DNA from: JAUIJL01 sp965366625
GTDB lineage: Bacteria; Acidobacteriota; Thermoanaerobaculia; Multivoradales; J023
Length of the DNA stretch: 64,000 nucleotides
Direction of reading: 5' to 3'
Assembly (NCBI GenBank): GCA_965366625.1
Contig: CBDUGP010000028.1
Location: 20,515 to 84,514, forward strand
Shown here in pieces: positions 17,681-26,926 of the stretch (the first letter of the stretch is position 1; each line of letters opens with the position of its first letter). The translations under genes were made by a program, and so were the position numbers. Below the pieces are notes generated by a model that was not told the origin of the DNA, made no database searches, and saw only the letters and a list, made by a program, of their open reading frames with translations.

Positions 17681-19303
17681 GTGACCCGTCTCGGTGAGAC
17701 TACCCTCCGGCCCGGTGGTGTGCTCGGGGCCGATATCTCCGGCCCAGCTGTTGTGGTGACGATTCTCAGCCACCCGGACTTGCGCCGGGCGGGCGAGCGA
17801 GCGGTGCTGTGGCCGTTGAGCGCGGCTTCAACCTTGCATTTGGGCCGATACGCACCGGAATTCAGCCGTCCAGGGGAAGTTTGGGAGAGCCGAGCGCTCG
17901 ACGATCCTTACCTCAGCCGTCGCCCCTGGAGCTTGAGTCGGCAGCCGGATGGTTTCTTGCTCGAGCGGCAGGGCAGCTCGACGGAACTCAAGGTGGACGG
18001 GGTGGGCATTGGGCAATCCGTGCTGCTCGCCCGTGAATCGCTCGACCAAGGCGTGGTCTTGGAGCTGGCGGGTCGCACTGCCCTGCTCCTTCATAAGGCG
18101 TCGCTGTCGTCGTTGGAGCCGCAAAGCCGCTCCGGCATGACTTCCATGGTGGGGGCTAGCGAAGCCCTATGCGAGGTTTTGGCGGCCATTTCCCGGGTGG
18201 CGGATTTGTCGGTGCCGGTGCTGCTTCGTGGTGAATCGGGCACCGGCAAAGAGCTGGCCGCCCAAGAGCTACATCGGCAGAGCAGCCGGAGTCGACGACC
18301 CTTTATCGCCGTGAATCTCGGAGCGCTGCCGAGCTCGTTGGCCGCGTCGGAACTCTTCGGCCACGTTCGAGGCGCGTTTACCGGTGCGTCCGCGGCTCGG
18401 GAGGGCTATTTCAGCGCCGCTGACGGAGGCACGCTCTTCCTCGACGAAATCGGCGAGGCACCGCCGGAGGTCCAGGCCATGCTGTTGCGGGCCTTGGAAA
18501 CCGGCGAGGTGGTTCCCGTGGGCTCACACGTGGCCAAGAAGGTCGACGTGCGAGTGATTGCCGCGACCGATTCCGATCTCGAATCCAGAGCTTCTCGGGG
18601 TGATTTTAAAGAGCCCTTGTTGCATCGTCTCTCCGCCTACGTGGTTCGCCTGCCCGCCTTGCGGCAACGGCGCGACGATATCGGTCTTTTGGTCTTGAAT
18701 TTCGCCCGCCAAGCCTTGGACGAGCTGGGGGATTCGGCGCGGCTCGATCGCTTTGATCCCCAAGCAGAGCCCTGGATCGAAGCGTCGGTGGGGGCCGAGC
18801 TGGCGCGTTATTCGTGGCCCGGCAACGTTCGCCAGCTGAAAAACGTGGTGCGTCAATTGGTGATCGACTCTCGGGGTCAGAATCTGCTGCGGCCGGGTAG
18901 ACGGCTGGACGAGCTGCTGAGCTCGGGAGCTTTGGGCCGCACGCCGGCGAAACCATCACCCTCCGAGGCCGTTGGTGAGGCCGGGCCGACCGGTTCCGGC
19001 GGACCTGTCGGAGTGCCCTCGGCCGCACGCCGTCCCGCCGAGGTTACCGATTCGGAGCTCGAGCAGGCGATGTCCGCGACGCGCTTCGAGCCCGCGGCGT
19101 CGGCGCGTCGACTCGGGATCAGCCGGGCTTCGATCTACAACTTGATTAGAAAACATCCGACCCTGCGAGTGGCCGAGGACGTGCCCGACGATGAGCTGCG
19201 CTCGGCGCTCGAAGCGTCGAAACACGATATCCCCGAGGCGGCGAACCGCCTCGGGGTATCTGCCAGGGCCTTAGCCCGGCGCATTTCACGGGCCCGGAGC
19301 TGA
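17681..19303 (+). CDS. Sigma-54-dependent activator with FHA-like N-terminus and two Fis-type HTHs
   Basis: 540 residues. N-terminal FHA-like domain (about 35-145: LHLGR, then LDDPYLSRRPWSLS). Central AAA+ domain (about 150-390): Walker A GESGTGKELAA, intact GAFTGA loop that contacts sigma-54, Walker B LFLDEIGE, and RYSWPGNVRQLKN. The C-terminus carries two Fis-like HTH units in a row: ELEQAMSATRFEPAASARRL with ISRASIYNLIRKH, then ELRSALEASKHDIPEAANRL with VSARALARRI. An FHA domain reads phosphothreonine, so the activator is probably controlled by one of the organism's Ser/Thr kinases; inference. Start GTG 17681 with GGGGA about 8 bases upstream; no ATG gives the FHA region. Confidence 0.9.
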   Translation: MTRLGETTLRPGGVLGADISGPAVVVTILSHPDLRRAGERAVLWPLSAASTLHLGRYAPEFSRPGEVWESRALDDPYLSRRPWSLSRQPDGFLLERQGSSTELKVDGVGIGQSVLLARESLDQGVVLELAGRTALLLHKASLSSLEPQSRSGMTSMVGASEALCEVLAAISRVADLSVPVLLRGESGTGKELAAQELHRQSSRSRRPFIAVNLGALPSSLAASELFGHVRGAFTGASAAREGYFSAADGGTLFLDEIGEAPPEVQAMLLRALETGEVVPVGSHVAKKVDVRVIAATDSDLESRASRGDFKEPLLHRLSAYVVRLPALRQRRDDIGLLVLNFARQALDELGDSARLDRFDPQAEPWIEASVGAELARYSWPGNVRQLKNVVRQLVIDSRGQNLLRPGRRLDELLSSGALGRTPAKPSPSEAVGEAGPTGSGGPVGVPSAARRPAEVTDSELEQAMSATRFEPAASARRLGISRASIYNLIRKHPTLRVAEDVPDDELRSALEASKHDIPEAANRLGVSARALARRISRARS

Positions 19304-19376
19304 CCGCAGGGCTCGGTCGATCGTGACGGGGAGCCGTCGATCGTAGGAGCGGTCTAGCCCGGAAATTCCCGGTTCC

Positions 19377-20099
19377 TTAGGCTAGGGCTTCGAAAGCAGT
19401 CGCCAAGCTTTGAACCGAGATCGTGGCCGACTCGGAGTTCTGGATGCTGTCGGCGTTGATCCAAACGAGCTGCGAGCCGTTGCCTTGGAGATTCCATTGC
19501 AAGGTTTGAGTGGTGACGGGATTCACGATCACTAATGGTTGAGAGGTGCCCGTGTATTTGATCACGTTCGAGGGATCGGAAGTGGAGTTGACGATGTTGA
19601 CGGTCGCCTTCTGCTCCGAGAATTGAACCGAGATGAATTGGTTCACATCGCTCTGAATCTGGCCGCTATACCAATGGGACTCGGGCACCGCGTAATAACG
19701 GGTGAAGGCATTAAATGGATGAAGGTTGCCGTCCAGAGGCAATTGTTTGTTGTTGATTCCAGAGGTATTGGTGGGCATTTTGACGCTACCGATAAAGGCT
19801 TGGACTTGGGCTCCCGGTTGGTTGTTCACCACCGACGCCGAAACGGAGTTGGTGTCGTCACCGTTGACGAAGCAAAGGGCTGCTAGGCCGAGGTTCTGGG
19901 TCGTCCCGGGCACCGAGACCGTGACCGGCGGTTGGGAGTTGCTCCAGACCACGGAAACGTTGGTCGAAGCGTCGTTGCCTGCGGCGTTGTAGAAAAAGAG
20001 GGCGTAGAGCTGGCCCGCGTTGAGATTGCCGGTGTTGGAGGCCGTGTCGCCTTGGCTGAGGGTGATCAAACGGCCATCATTCCAATCGATAGTGGACAT
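19377..20099 (-). CDS. Unrecognised beta-rich, Asn/Ser/Thr/Val-rich protein
   Basis: 240 residues, not recognised. The start is secure: AAAGGAACACC directly before ATG 20099. No signal peptide or membrane segment is present. The composition is unusual for this genome: rich in N, S, T, V and Q, with one Cys, few Lys and Arg, and alternating hydrophobic/polar strands (VSVVWSNSQPPVTVSV, ATVNIVNSTSDPSNVIKYT), suggesting an all-beta, possibly self-assembling protein. GC is visibly lower than in the neighbouring kinases. It diverges from another unrecognised beta-rich protein at 20593, and the shared region holds three CTGACGTCAG palindromes. Function is open; a cytoplasmic or leaderless-exported structural protein is one reading. 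Confidence 0.8.
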   Translation of the reverse strand: MSTIDWNDGRLITLSQGDTASNTGNLNAGQLYALFFYNAAGNDASTNVSVVWSNSQPPVTVSVPGTTQNLGLAALCFVNGDDTNSVSASVVNNQPGAQVQAFIGSVKMPTNTSGINNKQLPLDGNLHPFNAFTRYYAVPESHWYSGQIQSDVNQFISVQFSEQKATVNIVNSTSDPSNVIKYTGTSQPLVIVNPVTTQTLQWNLQGNGSQLVWINADSIQNSESATISVQSLATAFEALA

Positions 20100-20592
20100 G
20101 GTGTTCCTTTCTAAGCTGCTCGTGTTGTGAGCCTAGGTGTTAAGAGTTTTGAAACAGCGAACGAAGAATCGGGATGCGTGTCCTCCTGTTTTCGCGTCGC
20201 CGAACCGTGGCACCCACGGCGTGTTTGAAGCTGCACATTCGAAGCCTGGTTCGAAGCTGCGGATGCCACGATCCGGCGACGCCAAAGTTGTTCTTGGTCG
20301 GGTGATTGCTCGTGCCGACCTTGTAGAGCACGCTGCGTGCCAAGGCGGAAAGTCTTGAAAGAAGCAGGGGTTTGGCGAAGTGGCCCGTTCTGAAGACGGA
20401 TTTCTGACGTCAGGAGCCGGGGGCTGACGTCAGCCTGTGAAATCACTGACGTCAGGTGGCGATCCGGAAGGGGGAAAAGGGGCCAAATCGTAGGCAAGCC
20501 GTCGAAACGGGACCCGGTATGACCTTTGCAACCTAGGTCTGGAGTCAGCTCAGGGTCCGAGGGTCCGACTTTATTGTTGAAAGGAGCAGGAA
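20100..20592. other. 493-bp divergent regulatory region
   Basis: It lies between the divergent genes at 19377-20099 and 20593-21285. It holds the three phased CTGACGTCAG palindromes (20404-20455) and, on each flank, a good ribosome site. Reading frames inside it lack ribosome sites and protein-like composition. Confidence 0.7.
20404..20455. promoter_or_regulatory. Triple operator: three perfect CTGACGTCAG palindromes
   Basis: The identical 10-bp perfect palindrome CTGACGTCAG occurs at 20404-20413, 20424-20433 and 20446-20455. Centres are 20 and 22 bp apart, close to two helical turns, so dimers bound to all three would face the same side of the DNA. Three copies in 52 bp is far beyond chance. 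The array is 138 bp upstream of the ATG at 20593 and 305 bp from the start at 20099. The regulator is unknown; TGACGTCA is the core bound by several dimeric repressors and by eukaryotic CREB, which has no bearing here. Confidence 0.8.
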
Positions 20593-21285
20593 ATGTCTAT
20601 GATTCTGGTCGAAGAGAAAACTGAAATCACGGCGCAGCCTGGGGAAGAGATGAACTCACCATCTGAGGAGGCCTTGGTCAACGCCAAAGTCGAGCTTGTG
20701 ATTGAAGGAGAGAGTCAGCAGCAGCTTTTTGTCGACGATTCGAAGCCGGGCAGCCAAGTCATCTTTGGCAGCCTCGTCTCGGATTTCGAGGTGTTCTTTC
20801 CTAATGGCTCACCGCTGCTGGATGTGCCGAACCCGCTGAAGGTTTCCCAAGGACCTTCGATAACCACTACCTTGGGACCACGCGCCATCGGGACCTTCCC
20901 GTTCCAGATCACAACCTCGACTGGTTTCGTGCGCGACTTGAAGCTGGCCGTATCGATCAATGGCCCCTCGTACAAAGTAGGATTTGAGCTTCTTGACGGA
21001 ATAAACATGGCGCTCCATGCATTCGCCAAGCAAGAGGCCGGTCTACCGGTAGAAGTGATCGTCAAGAACGATAGTCCGGACTCGGTAGATCTTCTTTTCA
21101 GTGGCGACAGCTCCAATTTCCACGAGGAAGTATCTAGCGGCGGGTTCGGTGGGTGGGTCTTTATTCCTGAGGCCTTCGGCAAGTGCGGCACGGTGAAGGT
21201 GGTGAGCAGCACGGCTAAGGGAGGGGTAACCATGCAGTCCGGAGGCACCATGCATGCGGACATCTTGGTCGAGCCGCCCCCATAG
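20593..21285 (+). CDS. Unrecognised beta-rich protein, divergent partner of 19377-20099
   Basis: 230 residues, not recognised. GAAAGGAGCAGGAA before ATG 20593 is a strong ribosome site. No signal peptide or membrane segment. After an acidic N-terminus (residues 1-35) it reads as two beta-sandwich-like halves: residues 36-115 (AKVELVIEGESQQQLFV ... GPSITTTLG) and 118-228 (LKLAVSINGPSYKVGFELLDG ... VEVIVKNDSPDSVDLLFSG, then GGWVFIPEAFGKCGTVKVVS). The C-terminal VKNDSPDSVDLLFSG ... TVKVVS pattern looks like an Ig/cupredoxin-type sandwich, without the metal ligands of a blue-copper site. Its 3' end and the stop of the converging kinase share one palindrome. Paired expression with the 19377 gene is inferred from the shared operator region. 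Confidence 0.8.
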   Translation: MSMILVEEKTEITAQPGEEMNSPSEEALVNAKVELVIEGESQQQLFVDDSKPGSQVIFGSLVSDFEVFFPNGSPLLDVPNPLKVSQGPSITTTLGPRAIGTFPFQITTSTGFVRDLKLAVSINGPSYKVGFELLDGINMALHAFAKQEAGLPVEVIVKNDSPDSVDLLFSGDSSNFHEEVSSGGFGGWVFIPEAFGKCGTVKVVSSTAKGGVTMQSGGTMHADILVEPPP

Positions 21286-21306
21286 GAGCTAGCCCGGGCT
21301 AGCTCC
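21285..21306. terminator. Perfect 22-bp palindrome containing both convergent stop codons
   Basis: GGAGCTAGCCC followed by GGGCTAGCTCC is a perfect 11+11 palindrome. Its first base is the last base of the TAG stop of the 20593 gene, and it includes the TAG of the opposing kinase (21289-21291). A hairpin here would end both transcripts; no T-tract follows. Confidence 0.7.
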
Positions 21307-24300
21307 CGGGTGGGTAGATTCGAGGTCTACTGCCAGGTCGGCTGCCTCGCGCCAAGCAGGTCGAAGCTGTCGAGCTCGACCGGCTTGATCGCGAGCTCGA
21401 TTCCAATCGGCCTCGGCTTTCATGACGGAGCCTTGGTAGGCCAGCCAATTGGAGCGGCTCTTATAGCCATAGGCGCTTGCCAGCAGGTAATAGGGGTTGT
21501 CGGGGCTCAGGTTTAGGCTCTGGTCGAGAAAGTGGCGGGCTCGGGCGAAGGCTCTATCGGGATCTTCGCCGAGGGAAATCGAACGCTGGGCGCGACGGGT
21601 CCAAATTCTTCCCAAGGAGCGAAAAGCTTCTCCGGATCGGGGATTGTCCTCGCTCAGGGCGATGAAAATGTTCTCGGATTCGGCGAAAAAAGTCTCGGGA
21701 TCTCGCTCTTGGTGGAGTTCCCATTCTCCACGTAGACGAAGAGTGCTGCCGGAGCAGTTGCGCAGCCCGGTTGAGCGCAGGGACTCGGAAATTTGTCCGA
21801 TGAGTTCGGCGGCCTCGTCGAGTCGGGGCAGGGGATTTCTGCCCTCTTTCAACAGCACTTTGCCTTCAAAATATGCAGTCCAGGCCAAATTGAGAATGGG
21901 GATCGGGCTGTCGGGTGCCAGCTCGGCGGCACGAAGGTGGTGGACGCGGGCCTGGGCAAAAAACGGACTGGGATCCTGCCCCTGTTCCCAGCTGTGAATT
22001 CCCCGGGAGTGGGAGATCTCCCCGAGGGCCGCCTGGAGCTGAAACATCTCTGGAGCGATGCTTTGTGCGGTTTGAAAATAACCGACGGCCTGTTCGACAA
22101 AACCGGGGTCGAGCTGTCCGCTGCTGGGGTCTCCGCCTTGGGCCAGATGCAGGTGGCAAAGGCCGAGGTAATAAGGAGGCGCCACGTGGTCGGCGCGCAA
22201 GGATTCAGCCTGCTCTAAGGCGTGAATCGCTTTTTCCAACAAGAGCTTGGGCTCGCCGCTGCCGGGGGCCGTGGAGGCTTTGAACAGACCGATGCCCAGG
22301 TTTACCCAGGCCGCGAACGGCGCCGAGTGTTGCTCAGCGGCTCCGCGAAAGGCTTCCGCCGCCTGCTCGAAGCTCTGCAGCGCCGGCTCGCCGCGAGAGA
22401 CCAGGTGCTGGGCGCGGGTCGCATGGGTCATGCCTAGCGCTACCCAATAGGAATAAGATCGCCGGCTCGGCTCGATCTGGCTGAAAGCGTGGTCGGCACG
22501 GTCGATTTGCGCGGACGGATCCTCGCCCCGTTCGACCAGCCATTGGCTCCAGCTCCAATAGGCCCGCCCGAGTTCGAGCCAAGCTTTTGAGCGGACATCG
22601 GAATCTTCTTTGGCGCGCTCGGCGGTTACGATAGCGGCCTCCAGATCGGCCACGGGATCCACCGCTTGTCGGCGTTTGAGCTGAGCCGCCAACCGGTGGA
22701 AGCGAGATTTCCACAGCCAGGCTTCACCGTAGTCGGGTTGGGTGGCCAGGGCTTGGTCGAGCTGCTCCATGCCCTCTTGCCACAGGATGTCGGACTTCGA
22801 TCCCGCTTCCAACTCCAGAGAAAGCTGTTGAAAAGCGGCTTGGGCGCCGGATCGGTAGATCGACGGATCGCTCTGGGCCACGGTTGCCGCTCGATCATAG
22901 GCGCGACGAGCTTGCTCGAAGGTGCTTAGGGCTTCTTGGGTCCGACCTAGCGCATGATGCTGCACCGCCCAAGTTCTTTGAATATCCCCTTCCAGGCGCA
23001 ACAGCTCGTAGGACCAAGCGTGTCGGGCGGGAGAATCCGCCAGCACGGTGAGCGCTTGGTCGAAGAGATCGTCGTGGAAGAGAGCCAATGCACGAAGCAG
23101 CAGGCTTTCTGGGGAGTCCTCGACCCGACTCTGTCCCGGATCTTCAGGATCATCGATGGTGGCCAGGAAAGTGCGAGCCGGGTGGCCAAAGGTTTCTTGC
23201 AGCTCCGCGATTTGGTGACTTCGCGCTTGCCAATCGCCGCCGAGTTCGACCTCCGCCAGCCGGTCGCGATAAAGGGCCGAAAGGGTTTGGGCCATGGCGG
23301 CGGCCACTTCGGGCTCGCGGAATCCACTTTGCCATGCGGTTTGTAAGTGCTCTTGGGCTGTTTCAAGCTCGTCCAAGGCCAGATGGCCGCGGCCGAGGGC
23401 GAAATGTCCTGGTCCGTGCCCGGCGTTGCCGGCTCGATCCATGGCTTGGGCAATATCGTCCATCCGCCGACGGAGCAACAGGCGGTCCGGTCGAATGTCG
23501 TGGGGCGGAGAGAGGTGGGAATATCGCACCAGGGCCTCGATCTCCTCAACCTGCTCCGTGAGCCGACGGGCCAGCTGCTCGCGGATCTCCGCTTGTTGCG
23601 CCGTCCAGGCTCCCCAGCCGAGGGCAAACACCAACAAAAGAGCCGACACAGCAGCCACCCGCACGGCGACTTTCTGGCGACTAAGCTTCTTTTGAAGCCG
23701 ATACCAAGCGTTGATCGGCCGAGCTGAAACCTCTTGGCCATCCAGGTAACAGTCGATGTCGTGGGCCAGTTCGCGTGCCGATCCGTAACGTCGATCCGGT
23801 TGTTTCTCCAGACATTTGAAAACGATGGCTTCTACGTCTTTGGGTACCTGGTGGCGACGCAGGGATTCGGGCTCGTTTTGTAAGACTTGAACGAACGCCC
23901 CGGGGCCCGTTTCGGCGAATGGAGGTCTGCCCGCGAGCAAGCGATAGAGGGTGGCGCCCAAGGCGTAAACGTCGGTCCGACGGTCGAGGTGCTCGATTTC
24001 TCCCCGAACTTGCTCCGGGGCCATGTAGGCGGGCGTGCCCACCACCTCACCGGCGCGGGTCAGGTCGGCATCGCCGGCGGCTCGTGCGATGCCGAAGTCC
24101 AGGACCATTGGATGCAAGGGGTCAGGCCCTGTGGACTCGACCAAGATATTCGCCGGTTTGATGTCTCGATGAATCAAGCCCGCTCGATGTGCTTCGTGCA
24201 CGGCTTCCGCAATGCGCCGGACGAGAATCAGCTTCTGTTCGAGATTCAGGCCTTCTGCGGCCTCGTCCAAGGGGCGGCCGTAGAGCCGCTGCATGACGAT

Positions 24301-24660
24301 GTAGGGCGTGGCTTCGTCGTCACCGACCTCGAAGACCGGACAAATCCCCGGGTGGGAGACGCTGGCTTGGAGACGGGCCTCACGCACGAAGCGGTGCACC
24401 GATTCCGGATCCCGTATCCGAAGGGTCTTGATCGCCACCCGTCGGCGCAGGCGTGGATCCCAGGCGTCGTAAACCCGGCCCATGCCGCCCTGGCCGATCA
24501 GCTCCTCAAGGCGAAATCGGCCCAAGGTGGAGCCGAGGTCGAGGGGTTCGGTGAACTCCCTGCGAAGATGGGCGCGGGTATCGTCGAGCTGGGTTTCCGT
24601 GGTCGGGCGATTCAGCTCCGGTTGGCCGGGCCGGCTCGCTGAGCTTTCGGGATCTGACAT
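21289..24660 (-). CDS. Ser/Thr protein kinase with very long TPR region (kinase 2)
   Basis: 1123 residues. PknB-type kinase domain (about 47-310): GQGGMGRVY, VAIKTLR, LIHRDIKPANIL, LDFGIARAA, GTPAYMAPEQV. A single membrane segment (VAAVSALLLVFALGWGAWTA, about 337-358) is followed by about 760 residues of TPR-like helical repeats (ALGRGHLALDELETAQEHL, ALAYHEDL-type units, LNLAWTAYFEGKVLLKEG). Start ATG 24660 has no clear Shine-Dalgarno and follows three tandem GCCAT pentamers on this strand. It lies 70 bp after the TgpA-like gene and is probably the last gene of the moxR operon, linking the kinase to that envelope system. Confidence 0.93.
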   Translation of the reverse strand: MSDPESSASRPGQPELNRPTTETQLDDTRAHLRREFTEPLDLGSTLGRFRLEELIGQGGMGRVYDAWDPRLRRRVAIKTLRIRDPESVHRFVREARLQASVSHPGICPVFEVGDDEATPYIVMQRLYGRPLDEAAEGLNLEQKLILVRRIAEAVHEAHRAGLIHRDIKPANILVESTGPDPLHPMVLDFGIARAAGDADLTRAGEVVGTPAYMAPEQVRGEIEHLDRRTDVYALGATLYRLLAGRPPFAETGPGAFVQVLQNEPESLRRHQVPKDVEAIVFKCLEKQPDRRYGSARELAHDIDCYLDGQEVSARPINAWYRLQKKLSRQKVAVRVAAVSALLLVFALGWGAWTAQQAEIREQLARRLTEQVEEIEALVRYSHLSPPHDIRPDRLLLRRRMDDIAQAMDRAGNAGHGPGHFALGRGHLALDELETAQEHLQTAWQSGFREPEVAAAMAQTLSALYRDRLAEVELGGDWQARSHQIAELQETFGHPARTFLATIDDPEDPGQSRVEDSPESLLLRALALFHDDLFDQALTVLADSPARHAWSYELLRLEGDIQRTWAVQHHALGRTQEALSTFEQARRAYDRAATVAQSDPSIYRSGAQAAFQQLSLELEAGSKSDILWQEGMEQLDQALATQPDYGEAWLWKSRFHRLAAQLKRRQAVDPVADLEAAIVTAERAKEDSDVRSKAWLELGRAYWSWSQWLVERGEDPSAQIDRADHAFSQIEPSRRSYSYWVALGMTHATRAQHLVSRGEPALQSFEQAAEAFRGAAEQHSAPFAAWVNLGIGLFKASTAPGSGEPKLLLEKAIHALEQAESLRADHVAPPYYLGLCHLHLAQGGDPSSGQLDPGFVEQAVGYFQTAQSIAPEMFQLQAALGEISHSRGIHSWEQGQDPSPFFAQARVHHLRAAELAPDSPIPILNLAWTAYFEGKVLLKEGRNPLPRLDEAAELIGQISESLRSTGLRNCSGSTLRLRGEWELHQERDPETFFAESENIFIALSEDNPRSGEAFRSLGRIWTRRAQRSISLGEDPDRAFARARHFLDQSLNLSPDNPYYLLASAYGYKSRSNWLAYQGSVMKAEADWNRARDQAGRARQLRPAWREAADLAVDLESTHPGASPG

Positions 24661-24730
24661 GGCACGATCTTACGGCATGGCATGGCATGGCGTTGCGGCT
24701 CCAGAAGCCGGGAGCCCTCACCTTCCTGGG

Positions 24731-26926
24731 TTAGGCTGCGCGGCGTCGGCTACGTTTGCTTTCCTTGCGCGCCTGCCGGAGATCGTCGGAGACCGTGCGC
24801 AAGATGCGGTCGAGGGTCGGCCGTAGGTCTCGGATCACCTCAGGGGGCGGCGGCTCCGAAGCAAAACTGGCGTTGAGGTATATGGCGATCACGCGACGGA
24901 CGTCTTCGGTCGTCGAGGGATGCTCTGTTTCCAGCATGCGCTGCAACTCCAGCGGAGCGGTGCTGGGCCCCACCTCCAAACCCAACGCGCTCAAACCCCT
25001 GCGCAATCGATCGTAGGTTTCGATCGCGGACAAGGGTCTTTGTCGTAGGTAAAACACGATCGCTCCAAGGGTGACGAAGAACACCACCAACCCGCCGTAG
25101 CGGAATCGTGGGTCTTGCCAGATCGACAACGAGCCTTCACCGGAGACGTCGAAGCTCGGCAATGGGGTTTGCGCGCCGGTCGGATTGGGAATTTGCTGCC
25201 CTTGAGCTTGGTCCCGTTCACGCCATTCGCGCCAGCGTGCCCAGGCCGCCGCGATTCGATCGCGCACATCGCGGAAGAAGCTCTTCTGATCTTGGGAGCC
25301 GTAGGTCAGCACATAGCGGTCCCACCGAAATGCCACGTAATCGTACATCTGCTGCACGATCAGCTTGAGGTCCCGCGGCGCGGCAGCCGGCCGCCCGTCC
25401 GGGGGCGTGGGGTCGTAAATGCGCCATTGATCGTCGGTCCAAGCCTCCACCCAGGCATGGGCGTTTTGCTGGCGAACAATGTAGTAATCCTCGATCGGAT
25501 TGAGTTCGGCGCCGAGAAAACCGGTCACCAACCGAGCCGGAATGTCCTGGGTGCGGAGCATCAGCACCATGGCCGAAGCAAAGTATTCGCAATGGCCGCT
25601 GCGATATTCGAATAGAAAATCTTCGAGCGGGCTCTGGCCGTCACGGCCGACGAAATCGGTGGTGTAGAAATATTCGTTGAGCAGGTGGCTTTCCAGCCGA
25701 TCCGCCTTTTCCCTCGCGCTGCCCTCGCCCATGACCTGCCGAGCCAGCTCGGAGATTCGAGGGGTGATGCCGTTGGTGTCCAACGCTTCCGGATAGCCGC
25801 CCACGGGGCCGCCGTCGGAGGTCATGTCGACGCCCGCAATATAGTCCCGCGAGCCCAGCTCGATCTCGTATTGCACGGTTTCGCGAGGGGGCAGGCCGTT
25901 GAAGAAAAGTGCACCGCCCGGGTCTAGGCTGAGCTGGCGTACGGGGACCCCAATGGGTTTCAGGGACCGGGCCGAGGTGGGCAAAACGACGGTCGAGCTA
26001 CCCAGGGGCTCAAGAAAAATAGTGCCCGTGGCGGTCTCGCCCTCGCCACGGGTTAGGGGCGGAAGGGGCAAGCTCAAGCTGCCCTCTTGGTCGATCTGGA
26101 TGTACCGCGGATTGCGCAGCTCGCGATACCAATTTCGCTTGCGGTAGTAGTCGTAGGTGGCGGCTTTGAATCGCATGTCCTCGCCACCCACGGTTTGCGG
26201 CAGCTGCACACGCATGGCGACCGTCCGATTGCCGCGAATTTCGCTGGTGATGTTTAGATCCACCTTGTCGGAAAAGCCGGTGGTTCGTGCGAGACCGAGG
26301 TTATTGCCCCCTTGGCCCATGATGAAAGGCTGCCGTAGGCGGGGCATGGCAGCGAAGATGGGGATGCTGAGCAGTACGACTAGGAGGGTCGACAAAACGG
26401 CGGACCAGCGCACGGGCGGGAACGGTGCCGGCCGGTCGGGTTGGCGGCCCATGGCGGCCAACATATGCAGGTGGGCAAATCGAGCCATGACGCCGAATCC
26501 TACCGCCAAGGCCCCGATCAGGTAGAAAGCAATGGTGAGGTGAGAGCTGGTGCCCATAGCCGCCACGAAGATGAAGAAAATCGCCACGAAGACATGCCAC
26601 TTCTCTTTCTCGCGACGAATCGAATAGAGCTTGACCACCACCAGGAAGAGGATCAAATGCATCAAGGCCTTGACCGATTGATCGCGGAACCAGGCCTGTC
26701 TCAGGTCGAGGAGCAGAATCGGCAGGTAGATGAGGCCCAAGATGTTGAGGGCCCCGTTGGACAGCCAATTCTCGGCACCTTTTTCCGCCCGTTGAATGAA
26801 ATAAATCACCAAGAACGCATAGACGAAAAGCACCGGCCATTCGAGCACGTCGTTCAGGGGTAGGGGCAAGGGAGCCAACAAAGCCATCCAACCCAACATG
26901 ATTCGCTTTTCCTTGGCGAAGGTCAT
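24731..26926 (-). CDS. TgpA-like membrane transglutaminase (DUF3488 / transglutaminase core)
   Basis: 731 residues. The N-terminal half has about six to seven membrane segments (LAPLPLPLNDVLEWPVLFVY onward). A periplasmic transglutaminase core follows: Cys in YRSGHCEYFASAMVLMLRT, His in QNAHAWVEAWTD and Asp in RIYDPTPPDG. One more membrane segment (YGGLVVFFVTLGAIVFYL) precedes a short DUF4129-like C-terminal helical tail (YDRLRRGLSALGL ... RRAA). This is the TgpA architecture, known as a periplasmic transglutaminase essential in Pseudomonas. Start ATG 26926 overlaps the DUF58 stop by 4 bp (ATGA), so it is translated together with it. Confidence 0.93.
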   Translation of the reverse strand: MTFAKEKRIMLGWMALLAPLPLPLNDVLEWPVLFVYAFLVIYFIQRAEKGAENWLSNGALNILGLIYLPILLLDLRQAWFRDQSVKALMHLILFLVVVKLYSIRREKEKWHVFVAIFFIFVAAMGTSSHLTIAFYLIGALAVGFGVMARFAHLHMLAAMGRQPDRPAPFPPVRWSAVLSTLLVVLLSIPIFAAMPRLRQPFIMGQGGNNLGLARTTGFSDKVDLNITSEIRGNRTVAMRVQLPQTVGGEDMRFKAATYDYYRKRNWYRELRNPRYIQIDQEGSLSLPLPPLTRGEGETATGTIFLEPLGSSTVVLPTSARSLKPIGVPVRQLSLDPGGALFFNGLPPRETVQYEIELGSRDYIAGVDMTSDGGPVGGYPEALDTNGITPRISELARQVMGEGSAREKADRLESHLLNEYFYTTDFVGRDGQSPLEDFLFEYRSGHCEYFASAMVLMLRTQDIPARLVTGFLGAELNPIEDYYIVRQQNAHAWVEAWTDDQWRIYDPTPPDGRPAAAPRDLKLIVQQMYDYVAFRWDRYVLTYGSQDQKSFFRDVRDRIAAAWARWREWRERDQAQGQQIPNPTGAQTPLPSFDVSGEGSLSIWQDPRFRYGGLVVFFVTLGAIVFYLRQRPLSAIETYDRLRRGLSALGLEVGPSTAPLELQRMLETEHPSTTEDVRRVIAIYLNASFASEPPPPEVIRDLRPTLDRILRTVSDDLRQARKESKRSRRRAA

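Noticed and set aside
20111..20497. 128-residue reading on the minus strand across the triple palindrome
   Set aside because: No ribosome site, odd composition, and it covers the operator region; judged non-coding.
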